Below are positions 1 through 8,945 of a stretch of DNA of 64,000 bases, piece by piece. The translations under genes and the position numbers were made by a program. Origin of the DNA: Porifericola rhodea (GTDB lineage Bacteria; Bacteroidota; Bacteroidia; Cytophagales; Cyclobacteriaceae); NCBI RefSeq assembly GCF_030506305.1, contig NZ_CP119421.1, positions 2,558,501-2,622,500 on the forward strand, written 5' to 3'. Under the pieces are notes generated by a model. That model was not told the origin of the DNA. It saw only the letters and a list, made by a program, of their open reading frames with translations, and ran no database searches. Position 1 is the first letter of the stretch. Every line of letters begins with the position of its first letter.

Positions 1-1644
1 AAAATAACAAGCCTTTTATTGGCACTATCGCTTTTCGCCTGCTCTGAAGACAACTTCTTGCAGGAAGAGCCTATCGGTGAGCTGTCTCCTGAGCAGATTC
101 TCGCTCCCGAAAATATTGAAGGAGTAATTACCTCCACCTATAGCGTGCTTAACGGACAAATAGATGAAGCATCTAATGCCTATAATTCTCCGGCTTCTAA
201 CTGGAGCTTTGGCGATGTGCTTTCAGACGATGCCTACAAAGGAGGGGGAGGTACCGGAGACCAGAACGGTATTCACCAGTTGGAAATCTACAACACAGAC
301 CCTAGCATACTGGATGTACAACGCAAATGGCTTGCTCTCTACGAAGGTGTAAAGCGCGCAAACCAGTCTATTCGCCTGCTTAACCGATCTCAGCAGTTTG
401 ACGAAACCCTAAAAGCACAGCGTATTGGCGAAATGCGTTTTTTAAGAGGGCACTTCTATTTTGAACTCAAGAAAATCTATAACAAAATTCCTTATATAGA
501 TGAAAGTGCCGAGCAAATAGAAGATTATTACGTGTCTAATACATCGCTTAGCTCTGAGCAACTCTGGCAAAAAATAGAAGAAGACTTTGCCACTGCTTTT
601 GAGACTTTGCCTGAGTCGCAGGAAGAACCCGCTCGCCCTAGTAAGTGGGCAGCTAAAGCTTACCTTGCCAAAACATACCTCTATCAGGAGAAATGGCAGG
701 AGGCAAGTAATGCTGCCGATGAGGTAATTAACAGTGGAGTCTACAGTCTGATGGATAATTTCAGAGATGTGTTTCTACCAGAAAATGATAACGGTAGCGA
801 AATTATTTTTGCAGTACAGCACTCTATAAACGATGGGTCTCCAAGCAACTATAATGGCTCTATCGGCGACCGTTTGGCTGCCCCCGGTGGGCCTATGTAC
901 CCTCAGTATGGCTTCCATCGTCCATCGCAAAACCTGGTCAATGCCTTTAAAACTGACGAAAATGGGCTGCCCTTGTTAGACAATGTGGAGGTAAGGGAGG
1001 ATGATAACCTGGATGTGCGTATAGATCATACACTGGCCAGACCGGGTATTCCTTATCTGGACTTAGGTATTAATTACGATGCGAGCTGGGCTCGTGATTT
1101 AGCTACCTACGGACCCTATGGTACCAAAAAGCGTATGGTATCGGCCAATTCTATCCATTATCTGCAAGTCTGGCCTTACGTAAATGCGTTAAACTATTAT
1201 GTAATCCGCTATGCAGACCTGCTACTCTGGAAAGCAGAAGCTGCTATTGAACTGGGAGATTTGGAAAGCGGACGTAGCTATATCAATCAGGTACGTGCCC
1301 GTGCCATGAATAGCGAAACCGTAAAAAACCTGGAGGGTACTGCTGATGCAGCAAACTACCAGATGTCTACCTACGATAATCCTTTCACCAGCTACGAAGA
1401 TGCTATTGAGGCGCTGAGAACCGAGCGCCGCCTGGAGTTTGCTCAGGAGGGGCACCGCTTCTTTGATCTGGTACGTTGGGGCATCGCTGCTCAGGTTATT
1501 AACAACTATCTGGAAGTAGAGAAAACCCGCCGTTCGCACCTTAGCGGAGCCAGCTTTACGCAAGGTAAGCACGAATACATGCCTATACCGCAGAGCCAGA
1601 TAGATCTGGGTCGTGAGCTCATTGAGCAAAACGATGGCTACTAG
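1..1644 (+). CDS. SusD/RagB family nutrient-binding outer-membrane lipoprotein (5' end outside window)
   Basis: The frame is open from base 1 and reads a hydrophobic stretch followed by the lipobox LFAC, so the true start is upstream of the window and the visible part begins inside a lipoprotein signal peptide. The rest fits the SusD/RagB family: a helical TPR-like N-terminal half with the RFLRGHFYFEL-type helix near residue 140, and a C-terminal half ending with RTERRLEFAQEGHRFFDLVRW, a hallmark of the family. Such lipoproteins cap a SusC TonB-dependent porin and bind glycans or other nutrients at the cell surface. The partner susC should lie just upstream, outside the window. A hairpin with a T run follows the stop. 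The ligand cannot be read from the sequence. Confidence 0.93.
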   Translation, partial: KITSLLLALSLFACSEDNFLQEEPIGELSPEQILAPENIEGVITSTYSVLNGQIDEASNAYNSPASNWSFGDVLSDDAYKGGGGTGDQNGIHQLEIYNTDPSILDVQRKWLALYEGVKRANQSIRLLNRSQQFDETLKAQRIGEMRFLRGHFYFELKKIYNKIPYIDESAEQIEDYYVSNTSLSSEQLWQKIEEDFATAFETLPESQEEPARPSKWAAKAYLAKTYLYQEKWQEASNAADEVINSGVYSLMDNFRDVFLPENDNGSEIIFAVQHSINDGSPSNYNGSIGDRLAAPGGPMYPQYGFHRPSQNLVNAFKTDENGLPLLDNVEVREDDNLDVRIDHTLARPGIPYLDLGINYDASWARDLATYGPYGTKKRMVSANSIHYLQVWPYVNALNYYVIRYADLLLWKAEAAIELGDLESGRSYINQVRARAMNSETVKNLEGTADAANYQMSTYDNPFTSYEDAIEALRTERRLEFAQEGHRFFDLVRWGIAAQVINNYLEVEKTRRSHLSGASFTQGKHEYMPIPQSQIDLGRELIEQNDGY

Positions 1645-1672
1645 AAAATTTGTATCTATAGATAAGGAAAAG

Positions 1673-1700
1673 CAGCTTCATAGTTTGAAGCTGTTTTTTT
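1673..1700 (+). terminator. Rho-independent terminator after susD
   Basis: Arms CAGCTTCA (1673-1680) and TGAAGCTG (1686-1693) enclose a short loop, followed by seven T. It lies 28 bases after the susD stop. Confidence 0.75.
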
Positions 1701-1850
1701 ATGCGCGCCTCAACAAAGAATTTTGAGAGTAGGTATCGCAAAAAAGCAGAAATACTAAAGTATAGCTAATATTTAGTATATTTCAAGCTGTATGGAATGA
1801 TGAAAGAAATAGCAGAGCGCAATACTATTCAACCTAAAACCTATAAACAC

Positions 1851-2489
1851 ATGATGACAAATTCTTTTAAAGCAACGCTTACCGTCTTAGTGCTACTGCT
1901 GGTGCTAAGCTTTACACCCCGGCAAAGTGCTGAGTGGGTAAGCCTATTTGATGGCAAAAGCCTGGATGGATGGAAGGCCAGCGAAAACCCTGAGACCTTT
2001 TCTGTAGTTGATGGTAAAATAAAAGTAGCTGGACCTCGTGCTCATCTTTTTTATGTAGGAACAGTAGAAAATCATAACTTTGACGACTTTGAGTTTAAAG
2101 CCCAGGTAATGACAGAGCCGGGTTCCAACTCGGGCATGTACATACATACTGAGTATCAGGAAGAAGGCTGGCCTAGCAAAGGTTACGAGATTCAGGTAAA
2201 CAACTCCCATACTGACTGGCGTCGTACGGGTAGCCTCTATGCAGTAGATGATGTTAGAGATGTGTACGTAAAAGACAACGAATGGTATACTGAGCACATC
2301 ATCGTAAAGGGTAAGCAGATTACCGTAAAAATTAATGGAAATACAGTAGTTAACTATACTGAACCAGATGATGCTGAGCGTCCTGATAGCATGTCGGGGC
2401 GAAGGCTGTCCAGCGGTACAGTAGCCTTACAGGGGCACGACCCTAAAAGTGTGGTTTACTACAAAGATATTATGGTGCGTCCGCTGTAA
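1851..2489 (+). CDS. Secreted DUF1080 (3-keto-disaccharide hydrolase-type, LamG-like fold) protein
   Basis: The mature part opens with WVSLFDGKSLDGWKA and contains NSGMYIHTEYQ and GYEIQVNN, the usual DUF1080 signatures. Family members are concanavalin-like beta-sandwich proteins; several hydrolyse 3-keto-glycosides, so a role in periplasmic or surface sugar breakdown fits the SusD neighbour. I chose the ATG at 1851 because a good signal peptide starts there (KATLTVLVLLLVLSF). An in-frame ATG at 1797 would add 18 charged residues before that signal. A TATATTTC box at 1777-1784, close to the Bacteroidota -7 consensus, could drive the gene. A terminator hairpin follows the stop. The exact substrate is not visible. 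Confidence 0.88.
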   Translation: MMTNSFKATLTVLVLLLVLSFTPRQSAEWVSLFDGKSLDGWKASENPETFSVVDGKIKVAGPRAHLFYVGTVENHNFDDFEFKAQVMTEPGSNSGMYIHTEYQEEGWPSKGYEIQVNNSHTDWRRTGSLYAVDDVRDVYVKDNEWYTEHIIVKGKQITVKINGNTVVNYTEPDDAERPDSMSGRRLSSGTVALQGHDPKSVVYYKDIMVRPL

Positions 2490-2510
2490 ATTATTTGTAA
2501 TACTAAATGC

Positions 2511-2544
2511 AGCCCCTTCTGTATTTTAGCAGTAGGGGCTTTTT
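2511..2544 (+). terminator. Rho-independent terminator after the DUF1080 gene
   Basis: Arms AGCCCCT (2511-2517) and AGGGGCT (2534-2540) are followed by a T run. It separates the plus-strand gene from the convergent clpP-like gene. Confidence 0.75.
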
Positions 2545-2556
2545 ACTGCATTAGTT

Positions 2557-3216
2557 TTAGGGAAGCGTCCTTCCATTATAAAGACTTACTTCGTATTCCT
2601 CTTTTTTCAGCCTAATCAGGTGGTTGGTATCACCGAGTACTTCATCTATCAGCCCAAACTCTTTAGCTTCCAGAGCATTAAGAAATCTGTCGCGCAGAAA
2701 GTAGTCCTCTATCTCTTTCCAACTGTGCCCACTCTGTTTACCCATGATATGAAAAAGCTGAGCCTGAAGGCGTTCCTGCTCTCGGGTAGCAATACGTACA
2801 TCTTCTGTATAGCCTTTGGCTCCACCCCCTGTAGGGTGCATATGTATGGTAGCCTGGGGCAAGGCCATTCGTTTGCCTGTCTTTCCCGAACATAGCAGTG
2901 CAGTAGCCATGCTTCCGGAAAAACCCATAGCCACCGTAGACACCGGAGCAGTAATCATCTGCATAGCATCGTATATGGCCAGCCCGGCATACACACTTCC
3001 TCCCGGGCTCTGTATATACAAATCTATCTGACGGTTGGGATCCTGACTGTTAAGATAAAGCAGCTGAGCGACGATAACATTAGCCACCTGGTCATCTATT
3101 GGAGTACCCAGAAAGATGATCCGCTCTTTAAGCAGTAAGCTGTAGATATCAAAAGCTCTTTCGCTACGGCCACTGTTATCCAGCACCATAGGAATAATGT
3201 TGGCATGTATTGACAT
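2557..3216 (-). CDS. clpP: ClpP-family serine peptidase (divergent paralog)
   Basis: A 219-residue ClpP/crotonase-fold peptidase. ClpP forms a 14-subunit barrel that degrades proteins fed to it by AAA+ unfoldases. The catalytic triad can be placed by spacing against E. coli ClpP: Ser102 in GFSGSMA, His127 in HMHPTGG, Asp176 in FLRDRFLNA. The flanking residues differ from housekeeping ClpP (GSMA rather than ASMG, HPTGG rather than HQPLGG), which suggests a specialised paralog. No clpX or clpA is adjacent. The gene starts 8 bases after the small ORF at 3225 and is the last gene of an operon led by an ECF sigma factor, so it is probably controlled with that regulator rather than with heat-shock genes. 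Confidence 0.9.
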   Translation of the reverse strand: MSIHANIIPMVLDNSGRSERAFDIYSLLLKERIIFLGTPIDDQVANVIVAQLLYLNSQDPNRQIDLYIQSPGGSVYAGLAIYDAMQMITAPVSTVAMGFSGSMATALLCSGKTGKRMALPQATIHMHPTGGGAKGYTEDVRIATREQERLQAQLFHIMGKQSGHSWKEIEDYFLRDRFLNALEAKEFGLIDEVLGDTNHLIRLKKEEYEVSLYNGRTLP

Positions 3217-3224
3217 AAGCTTAT

Positions 3225-3491
3225 TTAATAAAAAAGTTGTAAAATCTTCTGGCGGAAGGAGCGATTGGCAGATTGGGAGAAAAGCTCCTGATGTACTGCC
3301 TCTATCTCTGTTTTAAGCTGCTTCCGACCATAGGCGCATGCCAGCTCATGTACTGTCTTCTGAAGCTCTACTTTTTGCTTCAGTTTATAATTTAGCTGTT
3401 GTTTTGCCACAAAAAGCAGAAGTGCCTCTGGCTGATTTTTGCCCAGCAGGTGATCTTCTATATCTCTGATTTCACTCAAGGAAGTCCGCAT
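3225..3491 (-). CDS. Small helical protein of unknown function between sigma factor and ClpP
   Basis: An 88-residue basic, mainly helical protein rich in Lys and Gln, with no membrane segment and no cysteine motif. Its start overlaps the end of the sigma-factor gene by 20 bases and its stop is 8 bases before clpP, so the three genes look translationally coupled. The position directly after an ECF sigma factor is where an anti-sigma factor often sits. It lacks the usual transmembrane helix and zinc-binding anti-sigma motif, so that role is only a possibility. I do not recognise the family. Confidence 0.65.
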   Translation of the reverse strand: MRTSLSEIRDIEDHLLGKNQPEALLLFVAKQQLNYKLKQKVELQKTVHELACAYGRKQLKTEIEAVHQELFSQSANRSFRQKILQLFY

Positions 3492-4020
3492 ACTGCAATG
3501 ATTTTTCTTTGACTACACTTCTTATTTTTTCTATGCATTTGTACTTCTGTACGGTAGCCGAACGCGTACCCCTGTAGCCGAAACTCTGAGCGATAGAAGA
3601 AAGGGGGAGCTTATCATAATAAAATGCTTTAAGCACCTCCATGCACTTTTGGCCTGCTGATGCCAGCAGCTTTAGCACTTTCTGATAAGAAGCGTACCTT
3701 TTCTCAGACTGCTCATAACGCTCAACCCACTTTCCTTCTACACTTTTTGTTGGCAATGCTTTACGGCAACGCCTGAGCCAGAGGTGACGTGAAATGCCCA
3801 ATAGGTAAGCGCTCTCGTTCTTTATGAATCTACTTTGCTGGCTTAGCACTTCTTCATAATAGATAATTAGTGCTTCCTGAAAAATGTCTCTGGTATCTTC
3901 AAAGCTACCCCCTCTGCGGCTAAGATAAGCCGCTACTGTAGGAAAAGCCTGCCGGTAAAGCGTTGTAAACAAAGCTTGCCGAGCTTCCGAGCTTTGTGTC
4001 TGAGAATATTGATTGTCCAT
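3472..4020 (-). CDS. ECF-type RNA polymerase sigma factor
   Basis: A sigma-70 region 2-like segment (AYLSRRGGSFEDTRDIFQEA, then the LLGISRHLWLRRCRK helix) is followed by a region 4-like HTH (LPLSSIAQSFGYRGTRSATV), at the normal ECF length of about 180 residues. ECF sigma factors redirect RNA polymerase in response to a signal. I prefer the ATG at 4020 over the one at 4047, because a TACTTTAG box at 4054-4061 (minus strand, near the TAnnTTTG -7 consensus) would place transcription start very near 4047. It heads an operon with the small ORF and clpP. No classic anti-sigma/FecR gene follows. Confidence 0.85.
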   Translation of the reverse strand: MDNQYSQTQSSEARQALFTTLYRQAFPTVAAYLSRRGGSFEDTRDIFQEALIIYYEEVLSQQSRFIKNESAYLLGISRHLWLRRCRKALPTKSVEGKWVERYEQSEKRYASYQKVLKLLASAGQKCMEVLKAFYYDKLPLSSIAQSFGYRGTRSATVQKYKCIEKIRSVVKEKSLQYADFLE

Positions 4021-4047
4021 AAGCTGTTTGTTTTTAGTAAGTGCCAA

Positions 4048-4364
4048 TCTGGGCTAAAGTATCACCTTTGGTCTTTACTTTTTTTAACTTAGGAAGTAAG
4101 CTCGCTTAACTTTTGGGTACAGTCTTTTTATTATCAACGAACTAGGGCAATACCGATATTCCATTGCAGAGATATTTACATTTAAACTGTTGCGGCCGAT
4201 TGCAATATGTACCCTTATTGCGTAAGCTAATATTTATCTTGCGCACTTTTCTTAAAAGCCTAAAAAATGCTAACATTAATATCCTCTCTTACCATTACTT
4301 TAGGTAAGTAGGAGGAAGACAAAGACCTGAATATACACTACAACAACCAAAACGCATCAAGACT
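4048..4364. promoter_or_regulatory. Divergent intergenic region
   Basis: It separates the minus-strand sigma operon from the plus-strand lipoprotein operon and must hold both promoters. A TACTTTAG box at 4054-4061 is a plausible minus-strand -7 element. I see no strong box for the plus-strand gene and no ORF. Confidence 0.45.
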
Positions 4365-7300
4365 ATGGCATTCAACCAATGGTCTGTTTGTGTCGCATGG
4401 CTTCTTCTTATTGGCTCCTGCCAACCTGCACCTCAGGAAACAGAGGGAGGGGAGTCAAGATTCAGTGGCAGCCAGTTTAGCGAGCATATCAGAACTACTC
4501 AGGCTCGCACCCCCGAAGAGGAGCGTCTGGGTTTTAAATTACCCGAAGGATTTGAAATTCAGCTTTATGCTTCAGAGCCTGATATTGGTAAACCACTCAA
4601 TATCGCTTTTGATGAAAAGGGGCGGTTATGGGTTACCCAGTCGCATGAATATCCCTTTCCTGCTGAGCCTGGCAAAGGAGCCGATCGTTTATCTATTTTG
4701 GAAGATACAGATGGCGACGGGCAGGCAGATACTTTTACTCATTACAAAGATACGCTCAATATACCTATCGGGCTTCTACCCGTAAATGGTGGAGCCATAG
4801 CCTATAGTATTCCTAACATGTATCGTTTTGCAGATATTAATGGGGATGATACAGCAGATAAGAGTAAAGTGCTTTTGGGGCAGTTTGGCTTTAAAGATAC
4901 ACATGGTATGGTTAACAATCTGACACGCGGCTACGATGGCTGGGTGTACACCTGCCACGGGTTTACCAATACTTCTACCATAGCGGGTAGTAATGGTGAT
5001 AGCATCAGTATGACCTCAGGAAATACCTTCCGTTTTTTGCCAGACGGTAGCCGGGTAGAACAAACCACCTTTGGTCAGGTTAACCCCTTCGGCCTGGCCT
5101 TTGATGCCTGGGGGTATATGTACTCTACAGACTGCCATACCTCGCCTATCTATCAACTGATACGAGGAGCTGATTATCCTCACTTTGGCAAAAAGGAGGT
5201 AGGTATAGGCTTTGCTCCTGACACCAAACCTCATGGTGAAGAGTCTACGGCACTTTCTGGCCTGGCCCTGTACGACGCGGATCAGTTTCCGGAAGATTAT
5301 CGTAATGACTTTTATATTGGTGATGTTGTAAGCTGTAGAGTACACCGAAACTCTTTCCGCTTTGAAGGATCTACACCCATTGCCACTGCTGAAGAGGACT
5401 TTGTAAAAAGCGAAGACCCCTGGTTTCGTCCAGTAGACATTAAGCTGGGGCCTGATGGCGCATTATATATCGCAGATTTTTATAACTCTATTATCGGACA
5501 TTACGAAGTACCTCTGGACCACCCTAAACGTGATAAGGTAAGGGGTAGAATCTGGCGAATCAGCTATACCGGAACTAAAGAAAAAGCACAAAATATCAAT
5601 CTGTCCGAGCTAGAGACGGATGCGCTAATTACCACTCTCTCTCATCAGAACATTAGCGTGAGAATGAGTGCGGCGGATCAGTTGGTGGAGCGTGTTGGAG
5701 AGCCTGCCATACCCACCCTACAAAAGCTACTAGAAGAAGAAGGCACAGAAGCAAATGCATACGCTCTCGCGCTATGGATTCTACATCGTATTGGGTCATT
5801 GAGTGAGGTCAATATCAAAGCTGCAATTTTGCATGAAAATACACTAGTACGTACCCATACCTTGCGTATCCTCAGAGAAATAGAAGATAAGGCGTTTACT
5901 TACTACCCTGTGGTAAAAGACGCTTTGCTGGATGATGATTTGCATGTGCAAAGAGCAGCGGTAGAAACGCTTACTAACTACCCTACCCTAGAAACGGTAG
6001 AGTTGCTACTTGCTCAGCGGAGTAAAATTCCTGACTTTGATACTCACTATTTATATACCCTCCGCTTAAGTCTGCGAAACCTTTTACGTGAAGAGGCCAT
6101 CTTACAAAAAGTAGTAAGCAGCAAGTGGAACCGCCCTCATCAAGAAACACTGGCTGATGTAATGATAGGAGTTGAACGTACAGACGCAGGGCGTTTTATG
6201 CAGCAGTACCTAACTTCAACTGCCCACACTGTACGTCTTGTGCGTAACTTTCAGCATGCCGTACGCTTTGCGCCCACAGCGCAGCTTTCATCACTATTTA
6301 GCCTTGCTAAAGAAAAAGCAAATAACCAGCTAAATATGGCGCTTCAGCTTTTTGGGGCTATACAGGATGGCTTAGTGCAGAGAGGAACTCCTGAGCATCC
6401 AGAAATGAAAAGCTGGGGTGAAGCCTTAGCTAAGCAGGTGTTTGCTACTTATCTTAAAGATCAGCCTGAAAACGTAGCGACGACAGCCTCAGAAATAACA
6501 ACAGGCAAACGTGAGGTATTACAATCTGCCTTGCAGATAGCGGAGCAGTATCATTTAAAAACACTTACTCCAGAAGTCAAAAAACTGTTAGAAGGCGTAG
6601 GAACAGATGATAATCTGAAAGCAGTAGCAGCACAAACATTACTTAATGTAGCACCTGAGTCAGGAGTGCAGACGGTGCAAATACTACTCACAGGAGAAGA
6701 GCAGCCTATTGCTTTCAAACAGAAGTTACTTAATATGCTGAACGAAGTTCCAGCTCAAACAAGCATCAGTGTGCTAAGAGATGTGAAGAATTGGTCTCCG
6801 GTTTTACAAAAAGATGTGGCGATGCTGCTTGCTGCTACTCCCCAGGGAAAAAAGCTGCTTTTAGACAAAGTACAGGAGGGGGAAATATTTGCTCGTGCTT
6901 TGCTTGATCCCAAGATTAAAGAAAGAATACTGTCAGATATATCTGCTGCTGGACTTAACAGGTATGAACAATTGAGTGCTAATGTACCTCCGGTAAATGA
7001 AGAGAGAAACGCACTAATAGCCGATCGCCTTACTAATTTTGAACAGTCAGACTCCCTTATCCAAAGTGGCGTAATGGTATTTAACAGAAATTGTAAGAGC
7101 TGTCACAGAGTTTCTGAAGAAGGAGGCATGATTGGCCCACAGCTTACCGGTATTGGAAACTGGGGAGCAGAAGCACTGGCTACTAAAATTCTGGATCCCA
7201 ATCGCAATATTTCTGAGGCTTTCCGCACGTATACTATCAAAACTAAAGATGGAGAAGTAAAAACCGGACTCTTCCGGCGAGAGGAAGGAGCAGTTTTAGT

Positions 7301-7457
7301 GTTTGCAAACATGAGTGGAGAAGAGTTTTCTGTTGCTAAAGACAACATCAATACTCAAGAGGCTTCAGCCTACACGCTTATGCCGGATCACTTTGGAGAA
7401 GCCCTTAATCAGAATGATTTTAATGCCTTATTATCATACCTACTCAATTTGCAATAA
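4365..7457 (+). CDS. PVC-type membrane-bound dehydrogenase/HEAT/cytochrome c lipoprotein
   Basis: A 1030-residue lipoprotein (signal LLLIGSC, Cys near residue 20). In order: a beta-propeller 'membrane-bound dehydrogenase' domain (about 50-400) related to sorbosone/glucose dehydrogenases, with typical GRLWVTQSHEYP, DTDGDGQAD and LGPDGALYIADF; a HEAT-like helical repeat region (about 410-860); and a C-terminal cytochrome c with one haem site CKSCH at 910-914. Such proteins are abundant in Planctomycetes/Verrucomicrobia and marine Bacteroidota and are thought to oxidise sugars or sugar acids at the cell surface, passing electrons to the haem. The FG-GAP gene 8 bases downstream is probably co-transcribed. 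The substrate is unknown. Confidence 0.9.
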   Translation: MAFNQWSVCVAWLLLIGSCQPAPQETEGGESRFSGSQFSEHIRTTQARTPEEERLGFKLPEGFEIQLYASEPDIGKPLNIAFDEKGRLWVTQSHEYPFPAEPGKGADRLSILEDTDGDGQADTFTHYKDTLNIPIGLLPVNGGAIAYSIPNMYRFADINGDDTADKSKVLLGQFGFKDTHGMVNNLTRGYDGWVYTCHGFTNTSTIAGSNGDSISMTSGNTFRFLPDGSRVEQTTFGQVNPFGLAFDAWGYMYSTDCHTSPIYQLIRGADYPHFGKKEVGIGFAPDTKPHGEESTALSGLALYDADQFPEDYRNDFYIGDVVSCRVHRNSFRFEGSTPIATAEEDFVKSEDPWFRPVDIKLGPDGALYIADFYNSIIGHYEVPLDHPKRDKVRGRIWRISYTGTKEKAQNINLSELETDALITTLSHQNISVRMSAADQLVERVGEPAIPTLQKLLEEEGTEANAYALALWILHRIGSLSEVNIKAAILHENTLVRTHTLRILREIEDKAFTYYPVVKDALLDDDLHVQRAAVETLTNYPTLETVELLLAQRSKIPDFDTHYLYTLRLSLRNLLREEAILQKVVSSKWNRPHQETLADVMIGVERTDAGRFMQQYLTSTAHTVRLVRNFQHAVRFAPTAQLSSLFSLAKEKANNQLNMALQLFGAIQDGLVQRGTPEHPEMKSWGEALAKQVFATYLKDQPENVATTASEITTGKREVLQSALQIAEQYHLKTLTPEVKKLLEGVGTDDNLKAVAAQTLLNVAPESGVQTVQILLTGEEQPIAFKQKLLNMLNEVPAQTSISVLRDVKNWSPVLQKDVAMLLAATPQGKKLLLDKVQEGEIFARALLDPKIKERILSDISAAGLNRYEQLSANVPPVNEERNALIADRLTNFEQSDSLIQSGVMVFNRNCKSCHRVSEEGGMIGPQLTGIGNWGAEALATKILDPNRNISEAFRTYTIKTKDGEVKTGLFRREEGAVLVFANMSGEEFSVAKDNINTQEASAYTLMPDHFGEALNQNDFNALLSYLLNLQ

Positions 7458-7465
7458 ACCGTACT

Positions 7466-8662
7466 ATGCAACATTTACATATTCTTTTGTGCCGTATATT
7501 TAGTTTAATACTGCTTGTTAATATCAGTCTTTGCAAAGAGGGGAGAGCCCAGAGCGGAGAAGGTATAAGCAAACCTGTTCAGTTTAGAAAACAAATGATC
7601 GCCTCTGAAAGCTACGAAGCTGTTGGTGTCTTTGATATTAATGGTGATGATACGCTGGATATTGTTTCCGGAGCTTTCTGGTATGAGGGACCAGAATATT
7701 TGACACGCCACTTTATAAAAGAAATTGGTAGTTTTTACAATGGAGAGTATTATGATGATTTTTCTAATATTCCAATGGATGTAGACGGCGATGGCGACCT
7801 GGATTATATTACAGGAAGTTGGGGAAGCCAGAACATACGTTGGGTAGAAAACCCCGGTAATAACAACCCCTGGACAGATAAAGTAATAGATGTTACCGGC
7901 CCGGTGGAATGTACTCGTGCCTGGGACATTAATGGAGATGGGCATGTAGAGATAGTGCCTAACAACCCTGGCCTCCCTTTGAAGTTTTATCGACTGGATA
8001 GAGATAAAGACGGGAAGCCATTGGCTACTTTTACTAAGACTCAAATTGCTGACACGCAGGGGCATGGCCTGGGGTTTGGAGATATTAATGGCGATGGTAG
8101 AGGAGACTTAATCATCAATAATGCCTGGCTGGAAGCACCTGAAAATCCTTTTGAGGGAGAGTGGAAGCTCCATGCGGAGTTTGATCTGGGCACTGCCAGT
8201 GTGCCTGTGTTGGTGGTAGATGTCAATGGTGATGGCAAAAATGATATTATTGCCGGACAGGGGCATGGCTACGGACTATCGTGGTACGAGCAAAGCACCG
8301 ACGATAGTGGTAAGAGAACATGGTTAGTACACCCTATAGACCCTTATAACTCACAATATCATACGATGGAGTGGGTAGATATTACCGGAGATGGCCAGGC
8401 AGAGCTGATCACAGGTAAAAGGTTTCGTGCGCATAATGGTCGTGACCCGGGCAGCACTGACCCTCTGGGGCTATATTATTTTCAGTGGAATGGAGAGTCT
8501 TTTACCCGTCAAACAATTAGTTATGGCCCTCTTGGCGAAGGTAAAGGAGCCGGACTTTACTTTGCGGTAGTGGACCTGAACGGTACCGGTCGCAAAGATA
8601 TAGTAGTGGCTGGCAAAGATGGCCTTTGTATTTTCTTCAACGAAGGATATAGAGATAAATAG
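7466..8662 (+). CDS. Secreted FG-GAP/VCBS beta-propeller protein
   Basis: A signal peptide (IFSLILLVNISLC) precedes seven spaced Asp-rich blades such as DINGDDTLDIVSG, DVDGDGDLDYITG, DINGDGRGDLIIN, DVNGDGKNDIIAG and DLNGTGRKDIVVAG. These are FG-GAP/VCBS repeats with calcium-binding DxDGDG loops, which build an integrin-like propeller used for binding. There is no lipobox and no C-terminal sorting domain. It follows the dehydrogenase-cytochrome lipoprotein by 8 bases, so the two likely act together at the cell surface. No catalytic motif is visible. Confidence 0.85.
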   Translation: MQHLHILLCRIFSLILLVNISLCKEGRAQSGEGISKPVQFRKQMIASESYEAVGVFDINGDDTLDIVSGAFWYEGPEYLTRHFIKEIGSFYNGEYYDDFSNIPMDVDGDGDLDYITGSWGSQNIRWVENPGNNNPWTDKVIDVTGPVECTRAWDINGDGHVEIVPNNPGLPLKFYRLDRDKDGKPLATFTKTQIADTQGHGLGFGDINGDGRGDLIINNAWLEAPENPFEGEWKLHAEFDLGTASVPVLVVDVNGDGKNDIIAGQGHGYGLSWYEQSTDDSGKRTWLVHPIDPYNSQYHTMEWVDITGDGQAELITGKRFRAHNGRDPGSTDPLGLYYFQWNGESFTRQTISYGPLGEGKGAGLYFAVVDLNGTGRKDIVVAGKDGLCIFFNEGYRDK

Positions 8663-8945
8663 CAGAAAACTGTATGACAATACAAAGTTATAGTGTAATA
8701 ATCAGAACAAAATAAGTAAAACAATAAGCTGAAAATGATATGCTAAGGCACACACTCCTGGCTTGTGCCATAGAAATGCTCTATAAAAAGTGATAAATAT
8801 GCTTTAATTTAAAGATAAGCTACTTTATGTATAAATTAGTGTGACACCTCACATTAAATATGATATTTACCTGATTAAGCAAAAATGATAGTGACTTAGC
8901 ACTAATATTGGTTCACTTTACTCTTAGAAAAGTGATAAAATTAAC

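Noticed and set aside
1222-1629. Minus-strand 135-codon ORF inside susD
   Set aside because: Antisense shadow of the conserved SusD C-terminus.
7505-8065. Minus-strand 186-codon ORF inside the FG-GAP gene
   Set aside because: Antisense to a clear repeat protein with conserved Asp-rich loops; no family character of its own.
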